Shown here in pieces: positions 28,902 through 37,935 of a stretch of DNA of 64,000 nucleotides. The DNA is from Pseudactinotalea sp. HY158 (GTDB lineage Bacteria > Actinomycetota > Actinomycetes > Actinomycetales > Beutenbergiaceae), in contig NZ_CP045920.1 in the NCBI RefSeq assembly GCF_009660225.1, forward strand, positions 992,001 to 1,056,000. Reading direction: 5' to 3'. Position numbers and translations under genes: made by a program. Below the pieces are notes generated by a model. The model made no database searches. It had not been told where the DNA came from and saw only the letters and a list, made by a program, of their open reading frames with translations. Position 1 is the stretch's first letter. Each line of letters starts with the position of its first letter.

Positions 28902-30088
28902 ACGTTCGCCTCCTCGTCGTAGGGGGTCATCGCTTCCCAGATGCTCACCCGGGGGATCACCCCGACGAGCCGGCCGGAATCGTTGACGACGGGCACGGGA
29001 ACGTGGGAGTCGGAGGCGGCGACATTGAGCAGTTCCGCGAGCAGGGTGTCCTCGTGGACGCTCGGTGCGGCCTCGACCGCATCGTGCAGGGTCGTGGCCC
29101 CGGCCTGCTGGGCGTTGAAGGCGGCGGTGTCCGTGACGGTGCCGACGTAGCGGCGGTCGCGGTCGACGACGAACGCTGCCGGCACCTGCTCGTCGCGGAT
29201 CTCGCGGAGGGTCTGGCGCGGGCCCTGCCCGACGGTGACGGTCACGGACGGCTTGGCCATGAGCGAGCGCGCCTGGAAGACCGTGCGCGGGTCGACATCG
29301 GCGATGAACTTCGCGACGTAGTCGTTGGCCGGATGTGCCAGGATCTGCTCACCGGTGTCGATCTGCACGATCCGGCCGGAGCGCATGACGGCGATCCGGT
29401 CGCCCAGGCGCATGGCCTCGTTCAGGTCGTGGGTGATGAACACGATCGTCTTGCCGAGGCTCTGCTGGAGCTCGATCAGCTGATCCTGCATCTCCCGCCG
29501 GATGAGTGGGTCGAGGGCGGAGAACGCCTCGTCCATGAGGAGGATGTCGGTGTCGGCGGCGAGTGCCCGGGCCAGGCCGACCCGTTGGCGCATGCCGCCG
29601 GAGAGCTGGGCCGGCACGTGGTTGTCCCACCCGACCATGTCGACCATCTCGAGTGCCGAGCGGGCGCGTTCCTCGCGCTCGGCCTTGCCGACGCCCTGAA
29701 TGCGCAGCGCGTATGCGGCGTTGTCGAGCACGGTGCGGTGGGGCAGCAGCGCGAAGTGCTGGAAGACCATCGAGATGCGGCTCTGACGGATGCGGCGCAG
29801 TTCGGCCGGGTCCACGGATCCGATCTCCTCGTCGCCGACGTAGATCTCTCCGGCGGTCGGGGGCAGGAGTCCGTTGAGCATCCGGATGAGCGTGGACTTG
29901 CCCGAGCCGGACAGGCCCATGACGACGAAGATCTCGCCCGGCTCCACGGTGAAGCTCGCGTCGATCACCGCCGCGGTCCCGAGACTCTTGACATCGGCCG
30001 CATCGGCACCGCCACGGAGCTGTTCGATCGCCTCCGTGCTTCTTCTGCCGAAGAACTTGTACGCGTTCTTGACGGTAATGGCCGTCAT
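28898..30088 (-). CDS. Glycine betaine/proline ABC transporter ATP-binding protein with CBS domains
   Basis: A 396-residue OpuAA/ProV-type ATPase. Walker A is MGLSGSGKSTLIRMLNG (about 63-79), the signature motif is QLSGGMRQRVGLARAL, and Walker B is ILLMDEAFSALDP, followed by the switch histidine in VFITHD. Residues from about 275 form a tandem CBS module, which in OpuA senses ionic strength through anionic lipids and gates transport. The ATG at 30088 has AGGAGG just upstream, and a longer open frame to 30214 is rejected. It is the first gene of the operon. Confidence 0.95.
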   Translation of the reverse strand: MTAITVKNAYKFFGRRSTEAIEQLRGGADAADVKSLGTAAVIDASFTVEPGEIFVVMGLSGSGKSTLIRMLNGLLPPTAGEIYVGDEEIGSVDPAELRRIRQSRISMVFQHFALLPHRTVLDNAAYALRIQGVGKAEREERARSALEMVDMVGWDNHVPAQLSGGMRQRVGLARALAADTDILLMDEAFSALDPLIRREMQDQLIELQQSLGKTIVFITHDLNEAMRLGDRIAVMRSGRIVQIDTGEQILAHPANDYVAKFIADVDPRTVFQARSLMAKPSVTVTVGQGPRQTLREIRDEQVPAAFVVDRDRRYVGTVTDTAAFNAQQAGATTLHDAVEAAPSVHEDTLLAELLNVAASDSHVPVPVVNDSGRLVGVIPRVSIWEAMTPYDEEANV

Positions 30089-30443
30089 AATCCTCCTGAT
30101 GACCCTGGGCAACTCGACGGCCGCGGACGGGCTCGACCGCAGCCGGCCATGCGCACTCGACCTACGGCCCGAGCACGACTCGAACTGGGGTGCGCCTGAA
30201 AACGAACTTTCCAACCCTGGCGAACTTTCCGCGTGAACTCCACCCGAGAATCGGGAATATCGACCGGATCGGGCGGCAGCCTCTCAACGAAAGTAGTCCT
30301 GACCTGCGAGGACATGGCCGCCGGAATCGTTACTCGACCGTGATTCTCGAGATCGGCGATTCCCGATGATCTCACAGTGTGGTCGCATCGTAGCTCACAC
30401 TCTGAGAGGTTGACCGATCGCCCCGTGAGACGACGGGGTGGAT
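30089..30443. other. Upstream region of the betaine importer operon
   Basis: No gene is seen in these 355 bases, which are visibly less GC-rich than the rest. Apart from a direct repeat at 30203-30230, there are short inverted matches such as TCGGGAAT near 30250 against ATTCCCGA near 30359, and CTCACA/CTCACAC copies near 30370-30402. No convincing -35/-10 pair was found. Confidence 0.5.
30203..30230 (-). promoter_or_regulatory. Direct repeat GGAAAGTTCG-N8-GGAAAGTTCG, possible operator
   Basis: On the minus strand GGAAAGTTCG occurs twice with an 18-bp period, 115-142 bases upstream of the betaine-transporter ATPase start. It may be a regulator site for osmotic control. This is inference from position and repetition only. 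Confidence 0.3.
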
Positions 30444-31361
30444 TCAGAGTCCGTAGGGCGCCCGCCGATCCGGTGGCAACAGGTCGAGCCGGCGCTGCTG
30501 CGCGCGCAGCCCCGCGAGGTATTCGGCATCGCGGCGCACCACGAGCACGGCCGCCAGGAACCGCTCCGGGTGGGTTCCCCACGGCGGCGGCGGGCTCACG
30601 TGCGGCTCGACGTGGGCCGCGAGCGCCCGCGCGATCGACGTGCGGGTGCCCTCCTCCACGGTGCGCGCCCGGTCGAGGAACTCCCGCACCCGCCAGGCGA
30701 GGGAGCCGGGGAGCCGGGAGATGTCGGCCCGGCGGGCCCACTCGACCAGCTCGGCGGGCATGAGCACGGGCGCCGGCAACGCCTGGTCCTGGTCGGACTC
30801 GAGCGGATAGGTGCCGGAGAGCAGGTCGCCCAGGCGCTTGTGGCGGGAGGTGACGATCGCCGAGACGAGCGCGAACGTGCCGAGCGTGAGCCAGATCTCC
30901 ACGAGGGCGACGACGGACCGCACGAGCGCCTGTCGAAAACGGATGGCCGCGCCGTCCTCACGCACGATGACGTAGCCGAGCGCGAACCGGCCGACCGATC
31001 GCCCGCGGGTGAGGGTCTCCACGGCCGTCGGAACCCCGACGAGACAGACGAGGAGCATCCCGATGAGCCAGGTGGTCGCCTGCGCGTCGTTGTTCACGAG
31101 GTAGCGCAGGCCCGCGGCCACCGCCGCCGCGGCGACCGTGCCGTAGACGAGGAAGTCGACCGCACCCGCCGCGAACAGCCGCAGCAGGCCCGCCGGGCGC
31201 AGGTCGAGCACGACGGCCTCGCCCGTGACGACCTCCGCGGCGGCCGACTCGATCCGGTTCGGATCACGCGTGCTCGCGCGGGCCGCGAGGGTCGGGGCCG
31301 CTGCCGGCGCTGGGGGCGCTGGGGGCACTGAGGGCGCTGTGGGAACCGGGGGGACGGTCAT
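30444..31361 (-). CDS. RDD family membrane protein
   Basis: A 305-residue protein with an N-terminal Pro/Ala-rich stretch, then the RDD domain. The motif RLFAAGAVDFLVYG begins the first helix, and TRGRSVGRFALGYVIVREDG is the loop between helices. About four hydrophobic segments occur between residues 60 and 185. The C-terminal 100 residues are soluble and Arg-rich. It is divergent from the SpoIIM-like gene with a gap of 19 bases and belongs to the MoxR/DUF58 neighbourhood conserved in actinobacteria. RDD proteins may transport small solutes or ions; the role here is unknown. Confidence 0.88.
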   Translation of the reverse strand: MTVPPVPTAPSVPPAPPAPAAAPTLAARASTRDPNRIESAAAEVVTGEAVVLDLRPAGLLRLFAAGAVDFLVYGTVAAAAVAAGLRYLVNNDAQATTWLIGMLLVCLVGVPTAVETLTRGRSVGRFALGYVIVREDGAAIRFRQALVRSVVALVEIWLTLGTFALVSAIVTSRHKRLGDLLSGTYPLESDQDQALPAPVLMPAELVEWARRADISRLPGSLAWRVREFLDRARTVEEGTRTSIARALAAHVEPHVSPPPPWGTHPERFLAAVLVVRRDAEYLAGLRAQQRRLDLLPPDRRAPYGL

Positions 31362-31368
31362 ATGTGGC

Positions 31369-31374
31369 AGGGTA
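31369..31374 (-). promoter_or_regulatory. -10 element TACCCT upstream of the RDD gene
   Basis: Minus-strand TACCCT, seven bases, then the ATG at 31361. It lies inside the very short gap to the divergent SpoIIM-like gene. Confidence 0.35.
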
Positions 31375-31380
31375 GCGCTC

Positions 31381-32376
31381 GTGGATCTCGATGCGTTCGT
31401 CGCGCTGCGATCGCCCCGTTGGCGCCGCCTCGCCGAACTCGCCGGTCGGCGCCGACTGCGCGGCGCCGAGATCGACGAGTTCACGGCCCTGTACCAGGCG
31501 ACCGCCGCCGACCTGTCGGCCGTGCGCTCCCGCGCGCCCAGCCCCGCGCTGATCGGCCGGCTCTCGGCGCTCCTGGGGCGCTGCCGGGGCCTGGCCACGG
31601 GCACCCATGAGCCCGGCTGGACGCCGATCGCCCGGTTCATCGCCGTGTCGCTGCCGGCGGCGTTCTACCGGCTGCGGTGGTGGACCGTCGCCGCGATGGT
31701 CGTCTTCGTCCTCGTCGGCCTCGGATACGGCACGTGGCTCCATCTGACCCCGGGCGCGCTGGACGCGATCGCCTCGCCCGCGGCCCGGGCGGACTACGCC
31801 GAGCAGGCCTTCGCCGCCTACTACTCGAACAGCTCGGCCCCCGACTTCACCGGGCAGGTCTGGAGCAACAACGCGTTCGTCGCCCTGCAGATGATCGCCT
31901 ACGGGATCACCGGGGTGATGACCGCCTACGTCCTCGTGGCCAATGCCGCGGCCGTGGGCCAGGCCGGGGCGATCATGGCCGAGGCGGATCGGCTCGACGT
32001 CTTCTTCGCGCTCATCCTCCCGCACGGGCAGCTCGAGCTCACGGCGATCTTCATCGCGTGCGCGGCGGGCCTCAAGCTGTGCTGGGCGTGGGTGCGGCCC
32101 GGGCCGAGGCCGCGCTCCCAGGCCCTCGCGGAGGAGGGGCGGGCCCTGATCACGGTCGCGATCGGGCTCGTGGCGGTGCTCGGGGTGAGCGGGGTGATCG
32201 AGGGATTCGTGCCGCGCAGCGGCCTGCCGAGCGGGGTCAAGATCGCGATCGGCTCCCTCGCCCTCGCCGGCTACTGGGCCTACACCATCGTGCTCGGCCG
32301 CGCCGCGGTCCGGGCGGGGGAGACCGGGGACGTGCTCGCCGAGGAGCGCGAGGCCACGACCCTGTACGCGGACTAG
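31381..32376 (+). CDS. Stage II sporulation protein M-like membrane protein
   Basis: A 331-residue SpoIIM-family protein with a soluble N-terminal 90 residues and about five hydrophobic helices, around 97-120, 165-195, 215-235, 255-275 and 285-305. The segment FYRLRWWTVAAMVVFVLVGLG and the later LPHGQLELTAIFIACAAGLKL are characteristic of the family. It occurs in non-sporulating actinobacteria next to DUF58 and MoxR, where its role is unclear. The GTG at 31381 is preferred because the protein begins there with the family's usual VDLDAFV. It is convergent with the DUF58 gene. Confidence 0.88.
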   Translation: MDLDAFVALRSPRWRRLAELAGRRRLRGAEIDEFTALYQATAADLSAVRSRAPSPALIGRLSALLGRCRGLATGTHEPGWTPIARFIAVSLPAAFYRLRWWTVAAMVVFVLVGLGYGTWLHLTPGALDAIASPAARADYAEQAFAAYYSNSSAPDFTGQVWSNNAFVALQMIAYGITGVMTAYVLVANAAAVGQAGAIMAEADRLDVFFALILPHGQLELTAIFIACAAGLKLCWAWVRPGPRPRSQALAEEGRALITVAIGLVAVLGVSGVIEGFVPRSGLPSGVKIAIGSLALAGYWAYTIVLGRAAVRAGETGDVLAEEREATTLYAD

Positions 32377-32395
32377 CAGGCCGGCCGCGGCCCGC

Positions 32396-33688
32396 TCAGA
32401 GCCGGCCGGCCGCCTTGAGGGCGAGGTAGGCATCGGCCACGCCCGGCGCCAGCTCCTCGGGCGCGCACTCGAGCACCCGGGTGCCACCCGTGCGCAGGAG
32501 CCGGGCCACCTCGGCGCGCTCGGCGCCCGCCTGCTCTGCGGCCGCGGCCGTGAACAGGTCGGCGACCTCGGCGCGGGCGCGGGTGAGGGCCGCGGCACCC
32601 GGATCGAGGGCCCCGGCGACGAGCACCTGATGGGTGCCGGCGAGGGCGGCGACGACGTCGAGCAGGCCGGACTCCAGCGCGGCGGGCTCGATCGCGGTGA
32701 GGACCACCACGAGCCCGCGCTGGGAGAGGGTGCCGCGGACGAGCCGCGCCACGAGCGGCCAGTCGGGTTCGACGAGCCGGGCGTCGAGCGGGCCGAGCGC
32801 CTCGGCCACCGCCGACAGGGCCGCGGGCCCCTTGTGCTCGCTCGCCCGGGCCCGGACCTGTGCGTCCACCGCGACCAGGTCGACCCGGTCCCCGGCGCTC
32901 GTGGCCAGGGCGGTGAGCAGTAGTGCCGCCTCGATCTGGGCGTCGAGGCGCGGCTCGCCGCCGAGTCGGGCCGCGGCGAGCCGGGAGGTGTCGACCACCA
33001 CGAGGATGCGCCGATCGCGTTCGGGTCGCCAGGTGCGCACGACGAGCTCCTGCCGCCGGGCGGTGGCGCGCCAGTCGATCGCCCGCACGTCGTCGCCCTG
33101 GACGTATTCGCGCAGCGAGTCGAATTCCGTGCCGGGGCCGCGCACATTCACCGCGGCCCGGCCGTCCATCTCCCGCAGCCGCGCGAGCCGGGAGGGCAGG
33201 TGACGCCGCGACCGGAACTCCGGGAGCACCCGCAGCACGCCGGCCACGGGCGCGCTGAACTGGCGCGACGTGAGCCGCAGCGGACCGGTGAGCCGCACCG
33301 TGACCCAGTCGGTGCTGCGATGGCCGCGGCGCGTCGGGTGCAGCCGGGTCGTGAGCCGGACGGACTCCCCGGGCGGCAGCAGCAGGGCGTGCCGGTTCGG
33401 CCGCGCCCCGGCGCTCGGCTGCCACGCGTCCCGCAGCATGCCGCGCACGGTCCGCCGGCCCGGATTCGTCACGGTGAGCCGGGTGCGTGCCTGTTGCGAG
33501 AGCCGCACCGACCCGAGCGGTGCGCGCTGCACGACCAGCCTCGAGGGCGCGGGCGTGAGCAGCCAGTCGACGAGGAAGACCGCCAGGCACGCGACGCCCC
33601 AGGCGAGCAGGTACTCCGGCAGGCCGGTGAGCGCGAGGGCCGCGATCCCCAGCGCCACGAGCAGCACCGCGCGGCCGGTGAGAATCAT
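32396..33688 (-). CDS. DUF58 domain-containing protein
   Basis: A 430-residue protein with two N-terminal hydrophobic helices (about 5-45), a beta-rich middle and the DUF58 core, a degenerate von Willebrand A-like fold. The family signature is visible as GTEFDSLREYVQGDDVRAIDWRATARRQELVVR, followed by the MIDAS-like DRRILVVVDTSR. It is encoded five bases after moxR. MoxR ATPases are thought to remodel or load metal on partner proteins of this type, so the pair probably works as a chaperone module at the membrane. Confidence 0.92.
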   Translation of the reverse strand: MILTGRAVLLVALGIAALALTGLPEYLLAWGVACLAVFLVDWLLTPAPSRLVVQRAPLGSVRLSQQARTRLTVTNPGRRTVRGMLRDAWQPSAGARPNRHALLLPPGESVRLTTRLHPTRRGHRSTDWVTVRLTGPLRLTSRQFSAPVAGVLRVLPEFRSRRHLPSRLARLREMDGRAAVNVRGPGTEFDSLREYVQGDDVRAIDWRATARRQELVVRTWRPERDRRILVVVDTSRLAAARLGGEPRLDAQIEAALLLTALATSAGDRVDLVAVDAQVRARASEHKGPAALSAVAEALGPLDARLVEPDWPLVARLVRGTLSQRGLVVVLTAIEPAALESGLLDVVAALAGTHQVLVAGALDPGAAALTRARAEVADLFTAAAAEQAGAERAEVARLLRTGGTRVLECAPEELAPGVADAYLALKAAGRL

Positions 33689-33693
33689 CGCCG

Positions 33694-34761
33694 TCAGCGG
33701 GGGACCGGCACGGTGGCGATGACGCCGTCGATCACGGAGGCGCCGGTCACCCCCTCGAGGAGGGCCTCGGCCCGCACCTGCAGCCGATGCTGCAGGGTGG
33801 GCTGCGCGAGCGCCTTGACGTCGTCCGGGGTGACGAAGTCGCGGCCCGAGAGCCACGCCCACGCCCGCGCCGTGCGCATGAGGGCGGTCGCGCCCCGCGG
33901 GGAGGCCCCGAGGGAGAGGGAGGGGGAGGTGCGGGTGGCCCGGCACAGGTCGACGACGTAGCCGAGTACATCGGGGGCCACCTCGACCCGGGACACCTCG
34001 GCGCGGGCGGCGGCCAGGTTCTCGGCGCCGGCGACCGCCCGCAGCCCCGCCGCGGCGAGGTCGCGCGGGTCGAAGTCGTGGGCGTGTCGGGCGAGCACCT
34101 CGACCTCCGCGGCCCGCTGCGGCAGCGGCATCGTGAGCTTGAGCAGGAACCGGTCGAGCTGGGCCTCGGGCAACGGATAGGTGCCCTCGTACTCCACCGG
34201 GTTCTGGGTGGCGATGACCATGAACGGATCCGGCAGCGGCCGGGGGGTGCCGTCGACGCTCACCTGCCGCTCCTCCATCGCCTCGAGCAGGGAGGCCTGG
34301 GTCTTCGGCGGGGTGCGGTTGATCTCGTCCGCGAGCATGAGATGGGTGAAGACCGGCCCCTCCCGGAAGGAGAATTCGGCCGTGTGCGCGTCGTAGACGA
34401 GCGATCCGGTCACGTCGCCGGGCATGAGGTCGGGGGTGAACTGCACCCGCGTCATCCCCAGGTCGAGCGCGGCGCCGAGGGCGCGCACGAGGAGGGTCTT
34501 GGCCACCCCCGGCACCCCCTCGAGCAGCACGTGCCCCCGGCAGAGCAGCCCGATGACGAGGCCGCTCACGGCGGCGTCCTGGCTCACGACCGCCTTCGCC
34601 ACCTCGCCCCGGATGCGTCCCAGCGTCGCGTGCACGGGTGAGGCGGGGGCGGGCGCCGGGCGGACGGTCGCCGCGGCGGGGGCGCCGCCCTGCTCGGGGA
34701 CGGCGAAGCCCGGCTCCCGGGGCAGGTCGCCCGTCCCCGGGGCTCCGTACGGATTGGTCAT
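33694..34761 (-). CDS. MoxR-family AAA+ ATPase
   Basis: A 355-residue AAA+ protein with a disordered Pro/Ala-rich first 40 residues. Walker A is LEGVPGVAKTLLVRALG, Walker B is HLMLADEINRTPPKTQASLLEAMEE, sensor 1 is FMVIATQNPVEYEGTYPLPEAQLDRF, and the C-terminal lid includes SLGASPRGATALMRTARA. All catalytic residues are present. It should act as a chaperone for the adjacent DUF58 protein. The start overlaps the end of the DUF4350 gene by four bases. Confidence 0.94.
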   Translation of the reverse strand: MTNPYGAPGTGDLPREPGFAVPEQGGAPAAATVRPAPAPASPVHATLGRIRGEVAKAVVSQDAAVSGLVIGLLCRGHVLLEGVPGVAKTLLVRALGAALDLGMTRVQFTPDLMPGDVTGSLVYDAHTAEFSFREGPVFTHLMLADEINRTPPKTQASLLEAMEERQVSVDGTPRPLPDPFMVIATQNPVEYEGTYPLPEAQLDRFLLKLTMPLPQRAAEVEVLARHAHDFDPRDLAAAGLRAVAGAENLAAARAEVSRVEVAPDVLGYVVDLCRATRTSPSLSLGASPRGATALMRTARAWAWLSGRDFVTPDDVKALAQPTLQHRLQVRAEALLEGVTGASVIDGVIATVPVPR

Positions 34762-35903
34762 CGGTGATGAACCTCGCTCTCGAGTATGTCCAGTGCGTGT
34801 GCCAGCGTGCTCAATCCTGCCGCATCCGTCGGCGGCGGGCCGTAGAGGACCGCCGCGATCGCCGCCGGCGGGCGGCCCGTCAGGGCGCCGATCCGGCCGG
34901 CCACCTCCGCCCGCCCCGCGCCCGGGGCGAGCCCGATCCGGTCGGCCATCCGGCCCGTGGCACCGGCGCGCAGCGCCCGGGCGGCGTGCGGGACGTCCCG
35001 GTGTCGCCGGTACAGGGCGCCGCGACCGGAGACCGTCTCCGAGGCCGGCACGGTCACCGGCAGGGGTTCGACGGCGAGCCGTCCGAAGCGCGGGATCTGC
35101 CACCAGGCGAGGGCGAGGGCGAGGATCCCCGCGGCCGTCCACAGCAGCGTGAGCGGATCGGCGGGCGCCGCGGACTCGCCCGTGGGGTCGTCGGTCGAGG
35201 CGACCATCCAGGTGAGCTCCGAGCCGGTGCCGAGGACGCGCAGGGCGAGCGCGGCGTTGCCCGCCTCGGCGAGCGAGCGGTTGAGTGCGACCTCCCGCGG
35301 AATCACGGTGATCGAGCGCCCGTCCTGCTGCCAGCGCACCATGAGGGCGCCGCCCGCATTCGCCACGGGGAAGCATTCCATCGCCCCGTCCGGGCCGGTG
35401 AAGACGGGTCCGCCGGCCGCGATCGACCCGGCGGCGACGGCGTCCGGGTCGGAGCAGTCGGCGGCGACGGTGCCCGCGGCCGCGTGCCCCGCGCGCACGA
35501 GCCCCGACGTGGCCGCGGACGGGTCCTCGGCCAGGCCGCCGGCGTCGAGGAGCACGAGGTCGGTGCCCAGGCCGGTGATCCGCTCGAACTGCTCGGGGGT
35601 GAGGCGGCCCGGGTCGACGATGGCGATGGTCTCGGACGCCTGCTCGAGCGTCGCGTCGGTGCGCACCGAGACCCGCACGTCGACGCCGTGGGCGGCGAGG
35701 ATCCGGGTGACCGCCATGGCGCCGTTCCCACGCGAGTTGTCCGGGTGGCCGGGGATGGTCGAGGGCTGCCGGGACATGAGTTGGGCGGCGATCCCCACGC
35801 CGAGGAGCACGACCGCGACGATCGCCACCGCCCACCACCGGGCCCTCCCGGAGCCGCCGGCGGAATCGGGCAGCCGGGTGATCGGTGCCGGGCGCGAGGT
35901 CAT
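34758..35903 (-). CDS. DUF4350 domain-containing membrane protein
   Basis: A 381-residue protein with one helix near 23-42, a large extracytoplasmic domain and a second helix near 250-268 (TLLWTAAGILALALAWW). The segment DNSRGNGAMAVTRILAAHGVDV is typical of DUF4350. It overlaps the moxR start and the DUF4129 end by four bases on each side, so the four genes are one transcription unit. The function is unknown; the locus suggests a client or partner of MoxR. Confidence 0.88.
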   Translation of the reverse strand: MTSRPAPITRLPDSAGGSGRARWWAVAIVAVVLLGVGIAAQLMSRQPSTIPGHPDNSRGNGAMAVTRILAAHGVDVRVSVRTDATLEQASETIAIVDPGRLTPEQFERITGLGTDLVLLDAGGLAEDPSAATSGLVRAGHAAAGTVAADCSDPDAVAAGSIAAGGPVFTGPDGAMECFPVANAGGALMVRWQQDGRSITVIPREVALNRSLAEAGNAALALRVLGTGSELTWMVASTDDPTGESAAPADPLTLLWTAAGILALALAWWQIPRFGRLAVEPLPVTVPASETVSGRGALYRRHRDVPHAARALRAGATGRMADRIGLAPGAGRAEVAGRIGALTGRPPAAIAAVLYGPPPTDAAGLSTLAHALDILESEVHHR

Positions 35904-36592
35904 CGAAGGACCCCGGTGCGCTCTGTCTGCTCAGTCTGCTCAGTCAGCTCTCTCGGTGCTGCCGGTGCCGGTGCCGGCCGGGTACGACGGATGCGGTCGT
36001 CGAGGTCGACGAGACGGGTGAGGTCGGCGGGGGCGGCGGCCTCGTCGCCGTAACGGACCGCGTCGAAGAACCGGGCCGCCCGGTCGAGTTCCTCGGCGTG
36101 CCCGGGCAGCTGCACCGCGGCCCCGGCCGCGGCCTCCCGGGCCGTGCGCCCCGGGCCGTCGGAGCCGATCGCCCGTTCGTCCAGGCCGCGCACGAGGGCG
36201 CGGAACATCTCGACGACGGCGAGCGCCGAATCACCGCGGTCGCCGGCGGCGCGGGCGGCGGCGCGCAGCTGCGCGGCGGTGCGCTCGTCGTCGTGCTCGA
36301 GCACGGCCGCAGCGGCGTCTCCAGGCCGTCGCCGGTGCCCGCCCGGCCGGCCGAGGACGAATGCCCCGAGCGTGATCGCGGCGATGACCACGAGCAACAG
36401 GATCGGCACGAACGCGATGCCGAGGCCACCGGCCGCGTCGGCCAGGCTCTGGATCCAGCCGGAGATCGCCTCGAGCGCGACCTCGAGCCAGGACCGGCCG
36501 TCGTCGTGATAGACGGCCTTGCTCAGCTCGCGTTCGGCCCACTCCCGGGCCTCGTCGGCATCGGGCAGGAGCGGGGGCTGCAGTCGGCGCAC
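35900..36592 (-). CDS. DUF4129 domain-containing protein
   Basis: A 230-residue protein with one membrane helix near 60-83 (GIAFVPILLLVVIAAITLGAFVL). A cytoplasmic DUF4129 region includes GDSALAVVEMFRALVRGLDERA and the closing AARFFDAVRYGDEAA. In larger proteins this domain follows a transglutaminase; here it stands alone. The GTG at 36592 begins with RRLQPPLLPDADEAREWAERELS, the usual N-terminus. The C-terminus has a TEQTEQTERTG repeat. It lies in the moxR operon. Confidence 0.87.
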   Translation of the reverse strand: MRRLQPPLLPDADEAREWAERELSKAVYHDDGRSWLEVALEAISGWIQSLADAAGGLGIAFVPILLLVVIAAITLGAFVLGRPGGHRRRPGDAAAAVLEHDDERTAAQLRAAARAAGDRGDSALAVVEMFRALVRGLDERAIGSDGPGRTAREAAAGAAVQLPGHAEELDRAARFFDAVRYGDEAAAPADLTRLVDLDDRIRRTRPAPAPAAPRELTEQTEQTERTGVLR

Positions 36593-36603
36593 GGGCGGCT
36601 CGA

Positions 36604-37782
36604 TCAGCGCCGGGCGGCCGCGGCGAGCTCGACGTCCAGGGCCTCGTAGCGGATGCGCTGGTCGATGTAGAGCAGGGCGACCACCGAGGCGAGGAACGGG
36701 GTGGTGAAGGCCTGCACGAGCGCGCTGAGCGCGACCGAGACGACCATCGCCACGGTGGGGGAGGCGAGCGAGGCCAGGCTCGAGCCCGGCCCGGAGATCA
36801 TCCCGGAGACGACGCCGATGATCACGCTGGTGAGCAGGTAGATGCCCAGGATCCGCCAGAAGGAGCGGATCCCGAGCCGCCAGCCGCGCCGCAGCGCGGT
36901 GCCGACGCCGGCCCGCTCGAGCATGAGCGCGGGGGTGGCGAGCAACGTGACGGTCGCGAGGAACAGCATCGCCGCGAGCGCCACCACGACCAGCAGGAAC
37001 GTCACGAGCGCGCCCGCGGTCAGCCCGACCGCGGCGAAGGTGAGGACGGCGAGGACCGCCGCGATCCCGACCGGAGCGACGACCAGGAGGGTGACGAGCA
37101 GCGTGAGACCGAGCAGCCGGGCGAACAACGGGGCCGACTCGCGCCAGGCCTCACCGAGGGAGAGCTTGCGCCCGAGGACCGCCTGGCTGACGGTCTGCAT
37201 GAGCAGGCCGGTGAGCAGCGTCGTCACCACGAGCGAGAGGAGCGAGGTGATGCCGGTGGTCACGGCGAGCGACCCGAGGGTCGAGGTCATCTGATCGAGA
37301 TCCTCCTGCGTGAGGGTCTCGGGGTCGCTCGGCGTCCACGCCGCGAGCTCGGCGAGCGGGCCGGCGCTGACGAGGTAGGTGAGAACCGCGAGCACGGTCA
37401 CGACGATTCCCGAGAGCACGAACATGACCACCGGGTTCGTCCGGATCGCCCTGAACGCCCCCTCGTAGAGGTCGCCCAGGCGCAGCGGGCGCAGCGGGAT
37501 GATGCCGACCTGTGCCTGCGGCAGGCCGGGTTCGGGGCCGGACGGGGCGCCGTACTGGCCGTACTGGCCGTACTGACCCTGCTGGCCGTACTGGTCGTGC
37601 TCGCCCTGCTGACCGTATTGGCCGTACTGACCCTGCTGACCGTATTGGCCCTGCTGGCTCCCGTCGCCGTGCTGCTGCGGGGCCGGCGCTCCGGAGCCGT
37701 AGCCGGACGCCGGGGGAACGCCCCAGCCGCCGGCCGGCTCGGGCCGGTCGGGTTGCTGCGGGCCGGTGGGTGGGTAGGACAT
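36604..37782 (-). CDS. Multi-helix membrane protein, glycerophosphodiester phosphodiesterase membrane-domain-like
   Basis: A 392-residue protein with a Gly/Gln/Tyr-rich cytoplasmic N-terminus (GQYGQQGQYGQYGQQ repeats, residues 43-80) and about six hydrophobic helices from residue 115 on. PLRPLRLGDLYEGAFRAIRTNP is the conserved entry to the membrane part in this family, which resembles the membrane domain fused to some glycerophosphodiester phosphodiesterases; no catalytic domain is present. It is first in the operon leading to moxR. A TACGAT element and an AGGGGAG site precede the ATG. The function is unknown. Confidence 0.83.
   Translation of the reverse strand: MSYPPTGPQQPDRPEPAGGWGVPPASGYGSGAPAPQQHGDGSQQGQYGQQGQYGQYGQQGEHDQYGQQGQYGQYGQYGAPSGPEPGLPQAQVGIIPLRPLRLGDLYEGAFRAIRTNPVVMFVLSGIVVTVLAVLTYLVSAGPLAELAAWTPSDPETLTQEDLDQMTSTLGSLAVTTGITSLLSLVVTTLLTGLLMQTVSQAVLGRKLSLGEAWRESAPLFARLLGLTLLVTLLVVAPVGIAAVLAVLTFAAVGLTAGALVTFLLVVVALAAMLFLATVTLLATPALMLERAGVGTALRRGWRLGIRSFWRILGIYLLTSVIIGVVSGMISGPGSSLASLASPTVAMVVSVALSALVQAFTTPFLASVVALLYIDQRIRYEALDVELAAAARR
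37552..37578 (-). repeat. 9-bp tandem repeat in the Gln/Tyr-rich tail
   Basis: On the plus strand GTACTGGCC occurs at 37552 and 37561, with a one-base variant at 37570. On the coding strand it encodes Gly-Gln-Tyr repeats. Similar, less perfect units continue to about 37660. Confidence 0.8.
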
Positions 37783-37805
37783 GACTCCCCTGGGGTTCGA
37801 CGCGA

Positions 37806-37811
37806 ATCGTA
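37806..37811 (-). promoter_or_regulatory. -10 element TACGAT of the MoxR-module operon
   Basis: Minus-strand TACGAT stands 23 bases before the first ATG of the operon, leaving room for the AGGGGAG ribosome binding site. Confidence 0.35.
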
Positions 37812-37935
37812 CTCATCCTGCCATCTTCCGCGGCCCTTTCGAAGCGCCGCATCCGCCCCGTCCCCGCTCCCGCGGGGGCGGGGAGCCCGCGTGTCCCGGG
37901 CACCCTCCCGGCGCACGGGGAGCGACGATGAGACC

